From Cercis canadensis (Eukaryota; Streptophyta; Magnoliopsida; Fabales; Fabaceae), in assembly GCA_003255065.1 (NCBI GenBank), contig QAOA01004174.1, positions 277,378-341,377 of the forward strand: a stretch of DNA of 64,000 nucleotides. The letters run 5' to 3'. The notes under the pieces are model-generated. The model was not told the DNA's origin. It made no database searches and saw only the letters and a list, made by a program, of their open reading frames with translations. Below, piece by piece: positions 9,825-21,093 of this stretch. The translations under genes were made by a program, and so were the position numbers. The number at the start of each line of letters is the position of its first letter. Positions within the stretch are counted from its first letter, which is position 1.

Positions 9825-12741
9825 ATGGCGGATGAAGTTGTAGTACCAGGACCACAAGATCCTACTCTGTTGACTGAACAAAATAATCACATATCAACAA
9901 AAGTATGGAATACTGGAGTAAGTAATTTATAAATATTTTTGTTAGAGTATTTTGAATTTGTAGAATTTTTTATATTATTGTAAATTTGTTATAAATTATT
10001 GTAATTTTTATACAGGTTGATATAGAGTTATGTCCTCGATCTCATAGTAATATACGTAGACCTAATGATCGAGTTATGGAATACGTGAGAAGGGCAGATT
10101 TTGGTGGGGTCGCAGAAATAGAACCTGCTCATATTGATGTCCAGTTAATTTCTACATTAGTTGAACGATGGAGGCCCGAAACACATACATTTCATATGCC
10201 TTGCGGTGAGTGTACTATCACCTTACAAGATGTAGAGGTGTTACTTGGTCTTCCTGTTGATGGGGAAGCAGTATCCGAGTATACTGGTTACACATGGAGT
10301 GATCTTTGTCGGGAATTGCTTGGCGTAACTCCACCTGATTCTGCCTTAGCTGGAGGAAGACTGAAATTGAGCTGGCTTTCGCGAACATTTAGTCAATGCC
10401 CAAATGATGCTGCAGATGATGTAGTACAACAATTTGCAAGAGCACATATATTGCGTTTAATTGGCACGTGGCTAATGCCTGATCGTAGTGACAATTGTGT
10501 ACATGTTATGTATTTAAAGTTGTTAGAAAATTGGGATGAGGCTGGGAGATTCAGCTGGGGATCAGCTTGTCTTGCTTATCTGTATAGAAGTCTTTGCATG
10601 ACTTCTCTTGAGGAAGCTGATAACTTTGCAGGATGCTGTTTTTTGCTCCAGTGTTGGGCATGGGAGAGATTCCTGTATATAGCTCCGAAGCGAGAAGAGC
10701 GTGATCTAACTGGGCCACTTGCGAGTAGGTAAGTAAATTAAATTTAAAGTTATTTTTAATTAAGCTACTTTATATTCTGATAATTTATTTAAAATTATAG
10801 TACATTAATATAAAGAGTTGTCAATTAGATTATATGATTCATATTAGAATGACATTATTTTTATAGTATAATAGACATAATTAATAGTACATTATTTGTT
10901 TAATGTAATTAACGTAATTAATTATAGTGTAATATTTGAAACATGTTAGATGGAAAACTCCTCTAGATTGGACCAATATTATTTACGGCTCGGACCAAAA
11001 AGGGTATCGACGGGCATTTGATCTACTTGAAAGTGATGATGTAAGAATTCTTGTTACTAGTAATTAATGTATGTCATTTATTACTTGAATTTGTTGTAAG
11101 AAATATGTTTCATATTATTAATGTTGCATGTAAACAGATTGTGTGGCAGCCATATACCAGGGAACTGATGGCACGACTCCCGAACTATTGTGTTAGGGGG
11201 CATGAAATTTGGGCTGCTAAGGTGCCATTAATATGTTATCACATTGTAGAGCACCACAATCCAGATCGAGTTCTACGCCAATTTGGGTGCAGACAACACA
11301 TTCCCCGAGATATTACGTTTTATGATACAGAACTACACAATGTCAACATGAGGGGAAAGCAGGCTACATTATGGACGGTGCATCATATGGCTCACAACCT
11401 TTTGTGGGATGATCGACGTCAATATGTAGTTAAGTTAGACGAGCCGTTTGGAGTAGACCCGGATTACATTGCATGGTACTCACGCATAACGCGTCGATGG
11501 ATGAGGCCTGAAAATGCCATAGCTAGTGGACAGGTAAAAACGTTACAGTTATTATGTTTGTTTTTGAATTTGTTTTAAGTTAGTACATTTTTTTGTCATG
11601 AAATTATGAGCCATAATTTATTACGGTGCAGGTTCCTACTCATCCTCAAAGTCAGGAGGGTGGTAGTAGTCGGCAGGGTTGGGGGAGTCAGCAGGGTGTT
11701 CCTCAGCAGGGGGTGCCTCAGCATGGTTGGGGGAGTCAGGAGGGTGGTAGTAGTCGGCAGGGTTGGGGGAGTCAGCAGGGTGTTCCTCAGCAGGGGGTGC
11801 CTCAGCATGGTTGGGGGAGTCAGCAGGGTGGTAGTAGTCGGCAGGGTTGGGGGAGTCAGCAGGGTGTTCCTCAGCAGGGGGTGCCTCAGCATAGTTGGGG
11901 GAGTCAGCAGGGTGGTAGTAGTCGACAGGGTTGGGGGAGTCAGCAGGGTGTTCCTCAGCAGGGGGTGCCTCAGCATGGTTGGGAGAGTCAACAGGGTGTT
12001 CATCAGCAGGGGGTGCCTCAGCAGGGTTGGGGAAAGGTTCCTCAGCAGGGTTTGACACCTGAGAGATATGAGGCATTTGTTTCGAGGCTCACCGGGATTT
12101 TTGTAGAGTTTGGGATGTTCCCACCGGTGATGCAACCCCAACCCCAGATGGCTCCTGAGGCAACGAACTCAGCAGGGAGTGCAGCCATGTCTTCGGAGGC
12201 ACATGCTACATCATCACGACGCCATCCTGCCTCACCCGCCACTAGGTCCCGACATCGTTCCAGTGATAGATCTCAGAGTTCGTCTCACTCTGATTATCGC
12301 GTTGATGTGGCTGGTTCAACGGTCGACGTGCCGTATATGCCTGATCCAGTACAAGTTACAGAGAACCAGGGGTACTTTGATATGACGCCACATGCGGTAC
12401 AATCTCCTGTATACAATTTTTTTGACGTTGATTCTCGTGTTCCCTCATCAGCGATTGATACATACGTCGACCCCTCTTCACAGACAGAGTATACGGGAAA
12501 TTGGACCGATTTGACGATGACTCCTCTAACAGCACGTCATCCCTATGATCCAGCGATGACTAGGACTAGACTATTTCCATCAGGGGATATATATGATTAC
12601 ATGACACCATCAGCCACCCAGCCTGCTGAGGAAAAACTGTCACCACCAGCCACCCAACCTGCTGAAGAAGAACTGCCACGACGTGTCAGTAGACCTCCCA
12701 GATGTGGGACAGGCGGGCATTTGTTTCGACATAGACGTTAG
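9825..12741 (+). CDS. MULE-B plant mobile domain (PMD) protein, intact five-exon gene
   Basis: Exons 9825-9917, 10016-10728, 10950-11040, 11138-11533 and 11632-12741 are joined by four GT-AG introns and stay in frame for 800 residues plus stop. The ATG starts MADEVVVPGPQDP, and the same ATG is present in MULE-A. Residues about 50-430 are the PMD (aminotransferase-like, plant mobile domain) region: ERWRPETHTFHMP at 81-93, GECTITLQDVEVLLGLPVDG at 95-114, then a Trp-rich segment in exon 4. Residues 441-552 are four 28-residue Gly/Gln/Val/Pro repeats, and the tail is Ser/Pro/Thr/Asp-rich and ends in a basic FRHRR. The relatives MAIN, MAIL1 and PP7L act in the nucleus in silencing; no phosphatase domain is present here. 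It reads toward a broken transposase in the same element. Expression and selection cannot be judged from sequence alone. Confidence 0.88.
11659..11994 (+). repeat. 84-bp tandem repeat, four copies, coding in PMD-B exon 5
   Basis: Four near-identical 84-bp units (11659, 11743, 11827, 11911) each encode GGSSRQGWGSQQGVPQQG followed by ten more residues. Only single substitutions separate them, so expansion is recent. A partial, diverged fifth unit follows to about 12040. The equivalent region of MULE-A (about 6660-6880) is shorter and rearranged. Confidence 0.9.
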
Positions 12742-12956
12742 TGTTAGATTGTTATTGTACACATGATATGTCTATTATTAGAGATGTTGATTATTATTAT
12801 ATTTGAGTTCATACATTATATCATTATTTAAACGTTTGAAACTTAAACAAGATATAATTAAACAATATGCCACATATCCAGACTATTTATAATTAATAAT
12901 CAAAACAATAACAAACTCATCATAAAAATTTGAAATTCTACAAGTAAGTAATTTAT

Positions 12957-15748
12957 TCATGGATCAGACATTCTTCTAAGTGGACAGTTTCGCCTATTAT
13001 GCCCTTACGTGCGACAAATACTGCATTTTATTATTGTCCGGGTTCTGCTTGGATCTCGCCAATCCATCTCATTTCGAATGCGATTCGTAACAGGACGACC
13101 TTTCTTCCTCAACATCGCGGGGTTGGGGCTAATATGTATCCCCTGGATCTCCGGCCAATATTCCTGTCCACCAATAGGCATAAATTGTCCACGATACGCA
13201 TTCATTAAATTTTGAATGGAGTATACCAGATCCACATAAGACCATTCATTGAGGGAAGCAGAAGCACATGCAGATATTGCATGTGAACATGGGAAATGAA
13301 GGGCTTTAAATTTACCGCAACTACACCTTTTTTCATTTATGTTGACAACAAACGTGCGTCCAGCTGTCCTGGTTCTCATATTATACCTCTCTTCAACCTC
13401 GAATAAACCGCTGTCCCTGTTGAACAAACGAGGCTTGTGTGATGACGCCTCTCGTGAATTTTCACGCATCTTATCCATGACATACTCGGTCAACTGTTGT
13501 CCACTAGCTCTCATATTACCAGCTTCATCCCTTTTTTTAGTGAAAATAGCATTTAACTTGTAATATGTTGCTCTAACCATGGCAGTAATAGGCATGTTGT
13601 GAACACCCTTCAATGTGCCATTAATATTCTCAGCCAAATTGGTGGTCATCATGTCATAACGCCTCCCCTCAGTATCTCCTTGCAAAGTCCATTTTGCTTC
13701 ATCAAGATCTTGTACATACTTCCATGCACGATTGTCTTCGCATCGACTTTGTATATCCGTCATAAACTCTTTAAATTTAAGGGATTCAAATTGGCTGCCT
13801 GTCAAATTGAATCAGAAACATTTGAATATTAAGAAATAGTTCATTTAAGCCAAATATACAACTATGATAACAACAAAATTTAACATATCTGCTGCGTATA
13901 TTTTTGTTTTCAGGACTTTATTCTTTAAGTGTGTATTCCAATTGCTAACGACATGACGCAAGCAAAAGAAATTGTACGCGAGTGGTGGACTCCAACCTAC
14001 ACTAGCATCTGCAATTGAAGACAATATACTTACATGGCGATCAGAAATTATTGCCAAATTTCGACGATCTCGAACAACGTGACGACGAACTAAAGTCAAA
14101 AACCACGCCCATGCATCTTTAACTTCACCTTCGACAATAGCAAATGCAAGAGGCAATGGTGACCTATCGTCATCCTGTGTAGAAGCAATCAACAACGTTC
14201 CCCGATATTTGCCACTCAAGAAAGTCTCATCCACTTGAATCACAGGCTTGCAAAAAGTGAATGCATCAACACATGCTTTGAATGTCCAAAAGACACGACG
14301 AAACATCTTTTCCTAGACATTTGATTGACTACTGATATGATTATTATCCAAGAATCATTCTACAACAGTTCTAGGATTTGTCGCTCGCATTGCTGCCATC
14401 CATCTAAGCAATAGATTATAGCTTTCATTCCAACTACCGAACAACTTTTCAATGCATTTCTGCTTTGCTAACCATGCTTTTCTGTACGATGCTCGATAGG
14501 AAAAGTCTGCCGATATTCGCTCCTGTATCAACTTAATTGATACATCAGGACTCTCTTCAACCATTCCATAAATGCTTGACGCTATCACATTAATATCTAA
14601 CTTCTTGTGATCTTGCGTTATCAAAGGATTTGTGCAAGTATGCGGACCGTTATACTTTCTAATCTCCCATACTTTGTTGTGTGACTTCTTTGGCAGGCTC
14701 GAAGTCTCCAATTACAACCAGTAGCCTTATTTGGACAAATAATATTTCACATAGTCGGATTTGACTTGATCACAGTGAATGACTGATGCATTTGCAGTGA
14801 GTATTCCTTCACAGCAAGCTGAACGTCATTTTTTGTAGAAAATTGTTGCCCAATTGACAACTCTCTACCTCTCTCCCACGCTAGATGTTCATCTGAAATC
14901 CCGGTGTTATCAGTAATTCGCATTTCATCCCAGTTAACTGTTGAATAAACTGGGACAGGTTCACAACACTGCAACGGCTACACCATTTCTGGCCTGGGAC
15001 AATCGGATTCAACGTCCAATGGTTGTACATTCAGATCCAAACTATGTTGATATTCTTCATCACTAGATGCATCATCTTCATCTGGAATGTAATCTTCATC
15101 ATTACTCAACGTAACTAGCGGATCAATGGGAGAATTAGCACCATTAAGCAATGATTCCTCTTCATGTCCTGTTTCCTGTTCTTCGATGTCTCTCCCTTGT
15201 CCAATATCTGAATTGAACCACTGGTCATAACAATCATAGTCATGCCTCTCTGGTGGCTGAAAAGTTTGACTCGAACTAGGCATACCATACTGAAACCCAG
15301 ATGAGTCAACATGTGGCCGATAACAGCGGTCATTCTCTAATTCTGTTTGACTATGCATCTGAACTGAATAAGGTATGGAACTTGGCCCACAATCATCAAC
15401 GATCTGAAAATCATTATCATCATGTTCTGTGGTTTCAGTCTCTACAAAAACCTCCATTGCTCCAAGATTGGCATGCTGTGAGTGACTCTCATACATGCAC
15501 ATTACATCTTCATCAGCCACAAGATCAAGGACACCATAATATAAGGGGTTAGCTGACATAGGAAATCTATATTTGATGTTCTTGATCACTTTATTGGGCT
15601 CAAGACGTAATTTTCGTTGGATCACCTCTTTAAGACTTTGTAGTCTAAGTTTATGTTTCAACATCATGTATACAGGATTCGCACTTTCACACGTGACTCC
15701 TTGTTCTCTATTATATACTCGACTATTGTAATAAACGAATATCAACAT
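12957..15748 (-). pseudogene. MULE-B MURA-type transposase, decayed
   Basis: Same architecture as the MULE-A copy: N-terminal domain, acidic linker, MULE catalytic domain (VDETFL near 14235, ISDRH near 14043, NLAEN near 13631), SWIM finger (RCSCGKFKALHFPCSHA near 13322-13272) and CCHC knuckle with the family end GHNRRNCP. An intron lies at about 13887-13801. Breaks seen: stops near 14977 (Q to stop), 14746 (W to stop), 14354, 14307 and 13004 (inside the knuckle), and a frameshift near 14690. Most stops are C-to-T or G-to-A changes. A 128-bp tandem duplication covers the start codon and acceptor. It converges on PMD-B and ends about 215 bp from it. Confidence 0.85.
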
Positions 15749-15966
15749 TTTTCTCCTAAATTTAAAATCAAATATATCATATTTCAGTATAATAATAATA
15801 TACAATAATCATAACAATATTAAGCTAAATACAAATATTATATACTCGACTATTGTAATAAACAAATATCAGCATTTTTCTCCTAAATTAAAAATCAAAT
15901 ATATTATATTTCATAAAATACTAAATATACAATAATCATAAACTACTAAATATTAAGCTAAATACA
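15711..15966. repeat. 128-bp tandem duplication over the MURA-B start region
   Basis: The block starting TTATATACTCGACTATTG at 15711 recurs at 15839 with a few changes. Each copy holds the splice acceptor, and only the downstream copy joins the rest of the reading frame. MULE-A has a single copy, so the duplication happened after the two elements split. Confidence 0.75.
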
Positions 15967-16355
15967 AATTTTATGAAAACATTTATTTATCGTAATATTA
16001 CAATAAAAAAAATAAACTACTAAATATTATCAAACTAAAGATAAAAAATAACTTAAATATTATCATATACAATTAGTATATAAATATAATCTCTTTTATT
16101 TATATTAATACTATCAAATAAATAAAAATTATTAAAATCATCAAAATTTAAAATAAATAAGAACACTTATTAATATTAAGTAATAATTAAAATTTAAACG
16201 TACCTTATGTGAAGACTGCTTGAAGTATTTTCGCTCCTCTTGTGTGAAGACTGCTCGGAGGTTCGTGAAGACTGCTTGTTGATTTTCGGAGATTTGTGAA
16301 GACTGCTAGTTGATTTTCGCTGTTGTGTGAAGACTGCTCGGAGGGGAGGGGAGGA

Positions 16356-16387
16356 ATTTATAGAATTCGGACACGCCACCAGCCAAT
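16356..16387 (-). promoter_or_regulatory. Putative core promoter of MURA-B (TATA and CCAAT)
   Basis: TATAAAT on the minus strand (16356-16362) and CCAAT on the plus strand (16383-16387) mirror the MULE-A block at 2473-2504, at the same spacing from the TIR. Confidence 0.6.
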
Positions 16388-16462
16388 GAGGTTCAGAGAT
16401 AAAATGGGACGCGCCATGGGGCCCACGGCGTGTCCCTACAAGCCATGCGCCTATAAGTGGAT

Positions 16463-16678
16463 GTGACAACAAGAAGGGACGCGCCGTGGGCCCCACGGCG
16501 CGTCCAGTCAGCAAGCGCCGGCGGGCCCACGGCGCGTCTGTGGGCCCCGCGTCTGACGAATACTTTTTTTTTTTTAATTTTCAATTTTTTTTAAACTACA
16601 TTATTTCCGTAATTTTGTTTCTAACTACCCTATTTATGAAATTAACTTTCCAAACTACATTTATTTGGTCAAAGTACC
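16463..16678. repeat. Right TIR of MULE-B
   Basis: Inverse partner of 9243-9461, ending GGTCAAAGTACC at 16678 (one change from the other ends). It holds GTGGGCCCCACGGCGCGTCC and similar GC-rich words. Confidence 0.85.
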
Positions 16679-17464
16679 TAGAGTTGAGGGTGACATTACT
16701 TTGTAGAGTATGAAGTATCAAAGTTTGAGTTAGAAGAGTAAGTGTTACTGAAATTGGAACTTAGTTTGTTGCAGACACCTAATGCTTAAAAAGATCAACA
16801 TTAGTATTAGTATATTGATTTTAGAAAATACCAATTACTCATATCTCTCTGGCATCTATTGGAAACTTAAATTTGTTAAACTACTCAAAAAACACAAATT
16901 TCTTTGGTCAGGGGTCTTGCACGATGCATACAAAACATCTTCAAATCGAAAATTGATAGGAGAATTATTTTTAGTGTCTAAATATTTGATTGATATCATA
17001 ATGCAATATTCCATTCTTTCTAATTTAGTGTTTACCTCAACTTAAATGTTCTATTTGCATATAAAAAAATGTTATGTTTGCTTATCAAAAGAAAAATATA
17101 ATAATGCTATCTTTGAATAGATGAAACATAGGGAGAAGAAAGGAATGGAAGGGAAAAAAGTAACATTTCATTGTTTGAAATATTTTTAAGCAAGATAAAT
17201 CAATGGGACCTAATTCCATTTGCCCCCCCTTAAACCCCTAAATTTTGTTTTTCCGAAATTGAAATAGAATACGATAGAACTATTCATAGCTTCGTCAAAT
17301 TACTGCCTTGAGATTCATTGGATAGATATCTATATGTTTTGTTTTTAGACAAATTCTGATTTGCTCATTTCGGATTAAATGATTTGTGAGAGTACACTGA
17401 GATATGTTTTATGTCATAGTTACAATCATATGAATGTGAGATTAACTAAAAAAGTATCCATGCT

Positions 17465-17950
17465 GTGAAGTTCCTTTGCTTGAGGAAGCAATCAAAATTT
17501 TGTTTAAATGAACAAAGAGCTGAACATAAATTAAATTCTGTTATAATGAAAGATAAAACATATTATCTATATGGAAGAGGATGTGCAAAGGCGGTTAATG
17601 GACCAGAATCGTTTGGAATTACCACCAGTAATAATGCAACCAAAATGTAAGTCACCACTTTCTAGTATAATATTTTTTACTTAAGTAACTTTCTTGATTT
17701 TGTTATATTATATTTCCAACAGATTAATTCTAAAATGTGTATACATATGATTGTTTATCTGTTGCCTTGACTTCCACAGTGAAGGCTAGATACAGAATTG
17801 CCCTAAAGAAAAGTGTTGTTCGGCTTAGATATTTTAAGCACATATTATGCTGCCACAAATTATATAATGAGAATGGACTAATTAGTATGCTTGAAGGATT
17901 GCAATAGGCGAAGGACAAAGGATTCACTACAGAATATGTGATGCATCGGA
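17465..17950 (+). pseudogene. Spliced gene fragment in left foldback arm, unidentified
   Basis: One open stretch ends at a 5' splice site (ACCAAAAT|GTAAGT, near 17647). A second opens after ACTTCCACAG near 17780 and reads VKARYRIALKKSVVRLRYF, HILCCHKLYNENGLISMLEG and so on to a stop. The exon-intron form and non-repetitive composition suggest a host gene piece. I do not recognise the family. A mirrored, more diverged copy lies in the right arm. Confidence 0.5.
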
Positions 17951-18105
17951 ACATCGGACAAAATGCTCATATATGCTTGAGGAATTGCAATGGGCAAAGG
18001 ACAAGGGATTTACCACGGAATATGTGATGCATCGGAACACCGGACAAAATGCTCATCTGTGAATCCCTTGTCCTTTGTCCATTGCAATCCTCATGAACAT
18101 TTTGT

Positions 18106-18610
18106 TTGGTATTCCGATGTATCACATATTCTGTGGTGAATTCCTTATCATTTGCCCATTGCAATCCCTTAAGCATACTAATTAGTTCATTCTCATTATA
18201 TAATTCATGGCAGCATAATATGTGTCTAAAATATCTAGGCCATACAACACTTTTCTTCAAAGCAATTATGTATCTAGCCTTCACTATGAAAGCCAAGACA
18301 ACAGATAAACAACCATATGTATACACATTATAGAATTAATCTGTTGAAAATATAATCTAATAAAATCAAGAAAATTACTTAAGTAAAAAAATATTGTACA
18401 AGAAAGTGGTGACTTACATTTTGGTTGCATTATTACTGGTGGTAATTCCAAACGATTCTGGTCTATTAAACAACTTTGCACATCTCCTTCCATATAGATA
18501 ATATGTTTCATCTTTCATTATAACAAAATTTAATTTATGTTCAACTCTTTGTTCATTTAAACAAAATTTTAATTGCTTCCTCAAGCAAATGAACTTCACA
18601 GCATGGATCA
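18106..18610 (-). pseudogene. Mirrored copy of the same gene fragment in right foldback arm
   Basis: On the minus strand the same two exon-like blocks occur (KDETYYLYGRRCAKLFNRPE near 18510-18450, then KARYIIALKKSVVWPRYF near 18280-18230) with the same intron between them. Presence of the intron in both arms points to DNA-level duplication and not to retroposition. Confidence 0.5.
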
Positions 18611-19689
18611 AGAAAATCAGAATTAGACTCAAACCCCTAAAAATAACAATACCAACATATGATCTTTTAAAATAATGCAAGCTTAAACTCAACCTCTACT
18701 TAATTTTCAGCAAACAAAGTCTACTTTTTTAGTTAAGCCCACATTCATATGATTGAAACTATGACATACAACATGCCTCAGTGCACCCTCACAAATCATT
18801 TAATCCGAAATGAGCAAATCAGAATTGGTCTAAAAACAAAACATATAGATATCTATCAATAAATCCCAAGGCAGTAATTCGATGAAGCTATGAATAGTTC
18901 TATCACCTCCCATTCCAATTTGGAAAAAACAAAATTTGGGGGTTTAAGGGGGACAAAATAGAATTAGGTCCCATTTTCTTCCATTGATTCCTCTCTGCTT
19001 AAAAATATTTCAAACAATGGAATGTTACTTTTTTACCTTCCATGACATTATTATATTTTTCTTTTGATAAGCAAACATAACATTTTTTATTATATACAAA
19101 CATAACATTATTTAAGTTTATAAGTTAAAGTAAACACTAAATTAAAAAAAAGAATTTAATATTGCACTATAATCTCAATCAAATATTTAGACTCTAAAAA
19201 TAACTCTCCCATCAATTTTTCCTTTTCAATTATAGAAAAAAATTTCAGATTTGAAGATGTTTTGTAGTTAGTTTTTGGCTAAGAGTGCACCACGCAAGAC
19301 CTCTGACTAAAGGAATTTGTGTCTTTCAAGTAGTTTAGCATATTTAAGTTTCTGATGGGTGCTAGAAAGATGTGAGTAATTGGTATTTTCTACAATTAAT
19401 ATAGGAATACTATTGTTGGTCCTGTCTACATGCTAAGTTCCAACTTCAGTAACACTCCTTTCTTTTAACTCAAACTCTCCCTCAAACTTTGACACTTCAT
19501 ACTCTACCAAGTAATATCGCCCTAAGCTCTCCCTTTCCTCACTTTTGAAATCAATTTCAAACTGACATCTCATATCTAAAACTTAACTTAAACCTTTAAA
19601 AACACAGTCAGAAAATATCAGATTTTCAAAGAATCTAGAAACAAAGAAGATATTACCTCCATGTAACTAACTTGACTAATCAGCTTGCA

Positions 19690-19950
19690 TAGTCAGCAAG
19701 CCACCTTGGCTTTACGCTGAATTGGTGTCCTAATTGTATGAGTACTCCCTTCCCCTATAAGGACCTTGTCCTCAAGGTTGAAATCAGAAAATTGAGACTT
19801 GCTTCCTATAAGCTTCTTGAGGAGTGATAGATGGAATACCTCCTGGATTTTGGTAGATGGTGGCAACTTAAATCTTTGAGTGACCTTTCCAATCCTTTGG
19901 ACACTATCAAGCCTCTTGGGTAGCTTGTTGGGACTTCTATTTTTCCACAT
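19690..19950 (-). mobile_element. Ty3/gypsy retrotransposon fossil, integrase C-terminal piece
   Basis: A minus-strand stretch reads VQRIGKVTQRFKLPPSTKI followed by FHLSLLKKLIG, the typical end of plant gypsy integrase ahead of the chromodomain-like tail. No LTR was found beside it. It is a short, old, broken scrap. Confidence 0.7.
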
Positions 19951-19984
19951 CTTGTCTCGCTCATGTAACTAGCTAAGTGGTGGT

Positions 19985-20376
19985 GGTGGTTTAGGTTCCT
20001 TGAAGATATCCTCATGCAATTTACTGAGCTTGGGTTCCATGATCATGTGAATACATGCAAAATTTTGGTCCTTGCTGTGCAACCTTATCAGGACTTTGGG
20101 CCAATTTCTTTATAGGTGGTCTGGTTGGAGCAAAGAAAGATATTTGGGTTGTGGTTGATTGTGGAAAATTGGTTAATCTCGAAGAACCGATATTTGGTAG
20201 GGACTTTGATGTTCAACTTTGACAATTTTCTTCTATGTAACAAGGTTCAACACATTCCCGTCCCAATGGTAAGGCCCTGACCATTTAACATGGAAACGAC
20301 CTTGATCAAAACCTTCTACAGGATGGAACACTTTCTTCACAACATAAGGGTTACACTCTCCACAACCAGCTATAAC
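19985..20376 (-). other. Exon-like minus-strand stretch, unidentified
   Basis: After a possible acceptor near 20377 the minus strand reads GCGECNPYVVKKVFHPVEGF and DQGRFHVKWSGPYHWDGN, then reaches stops. Composition is coding-like, but I do not recognise the family. It may be part of the gypsy scrap beside it or a captured gene piece. Confidence 0.25.
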
Positions 20377-20379
20377 CAC

Positions 20380-21093
20380 TGCAATTAAAAAAAAATAAAT
20401 AAATAAAAAGGAATACTATGATTTATTGCTAAAACAGCTATATCATAAAGATAATGAGCAAGGAATTGTCAATAGAAAAGTAAAACGAATGATATAGGTA
20501 TGAAAAGCATAGACTCTGTGGACTGTGTGTTTTGTTTTCTTTTGTGGTATTGGAGAGAGAGGAAGAGGAGGAGGGGGGAGGGGGGAAATACACAACCTAA
20601 CAAGCAGAGGAAACCACAAGTATTAATGTTGTGAAAAGGAATAGACAATTTTGATCTGATTTGCTTACAAGAGTTGACAGGATCCAAGATATGACATTTA
20701 CAATAATACCTTTATATTTCATTTGTAATATGTAGTCTATACTACCAAAATAGTTACAACTTGCAATTTGTGTGCACCTTATCAACAAAACAGAGGTGGT
20801 TTATCCTATATTGAGCAATATATGTCAAGAGCCGTTTTCTTCTTTCTAGTTTTCACATACCACCTAAGTCATTCAAAAGGTATTATTATTCAATCCAGCA
20901 CCTTATCAACAAATAAAAGTGCAACTTGGCAGTTAGAGTCACCTATTTACCACCTATTTACCAGAGATTTGAAAAACATTGATGGCTTGCCATTCCACAT
21001 GCCAAATCAATCCAAATTTCAGACCATCAGTTTTAACTACCTGCCATTCAACAAGTGTTATGCATAATTATCAGAATTTTTACCTATAAATTA
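20380..21093. other. Non-coding stretch with a purine-rich run
   Basis: Nothing recognised. A G/A-rich run lies at 20553-20586 (GAGGAAGAGGAGGAGGGGGG). Open frames here are short and resemble nothing known. Confidence 0.4.

Larger units (their letters stand above)
9243..16678. mobile_element. MULE-B: inverted sister of MULE-A carrying an open PMD gene
   Basis: A 7.44 kb element with TIRs of about 218 bp beginning GGCACTTTGACCAAATAAAT. The gene order is that of MULE-A but reversed: PMD on plus (9825-12741), transposase on minus (15748-12957). The two TIRs of MULE-B match each other better than those of MULE-A (for example GTAGTTTGGAAAG against GCAATTGGAAAAG), so A and B look like two related elements and not one recent inverted duplication. 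The right end abuts the foldback at 16679, and no target duplication is visible. The transposase is broken while the PMD gene is open. Confidence 0.9.
16679..19535. repeat. 2.9 kb foldback (long inverted repeat)
   Basis: The left arm (16679 to about 18055) and right arm (about 18060 to 19535) are inverse copies with many small differences. For example, AGAGTATGAAGTATCAAAG near 16707 is matched in inverse at about 19485-19505, and the exon block at 17465-17650 is matched in inverse at about 18415-18605. The centre near 18055 is formed by repeated words around GGACAAAATGCTCAT. The left arm begins exactly where MULE-B stops, so MULE-B cut into or inserted at its edge. No transposase is recognisable. 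Confidence 0.85.

Noticed and set aside
11659-11994. CRISPR-like array
   Set aside because: The units are contiguous, coding and without spacers; this is a plant nuclear sequence.
11596-12141. Pro/Leu-rich open frames on the strand opposite PMD-B exon 5
   Set aside because: They are mirror frames of the 84-bp coding repeat and have no independent start context or family match.
5925-12741. PMD genes as serine/threonine phosphatases
   Set aside because: Many database names for such proteins mention phosphatase 7 long form, but only the PMD part is present and no phosphatase motifs are seen.
2187-16678. MULE-A plus MULE-B as one composite transposon
   Set aside because: The outer flanks (TTATTTTTC left, TAGAGTTGA right) do not match, and each element's own two TIRs resemble each other more than those of its neighbour.
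20768-21067. 99-codon plus-strand frame as a gene
   Set aside because: No motif, no promoter-like context and no relation to its neighbours; probably chance.
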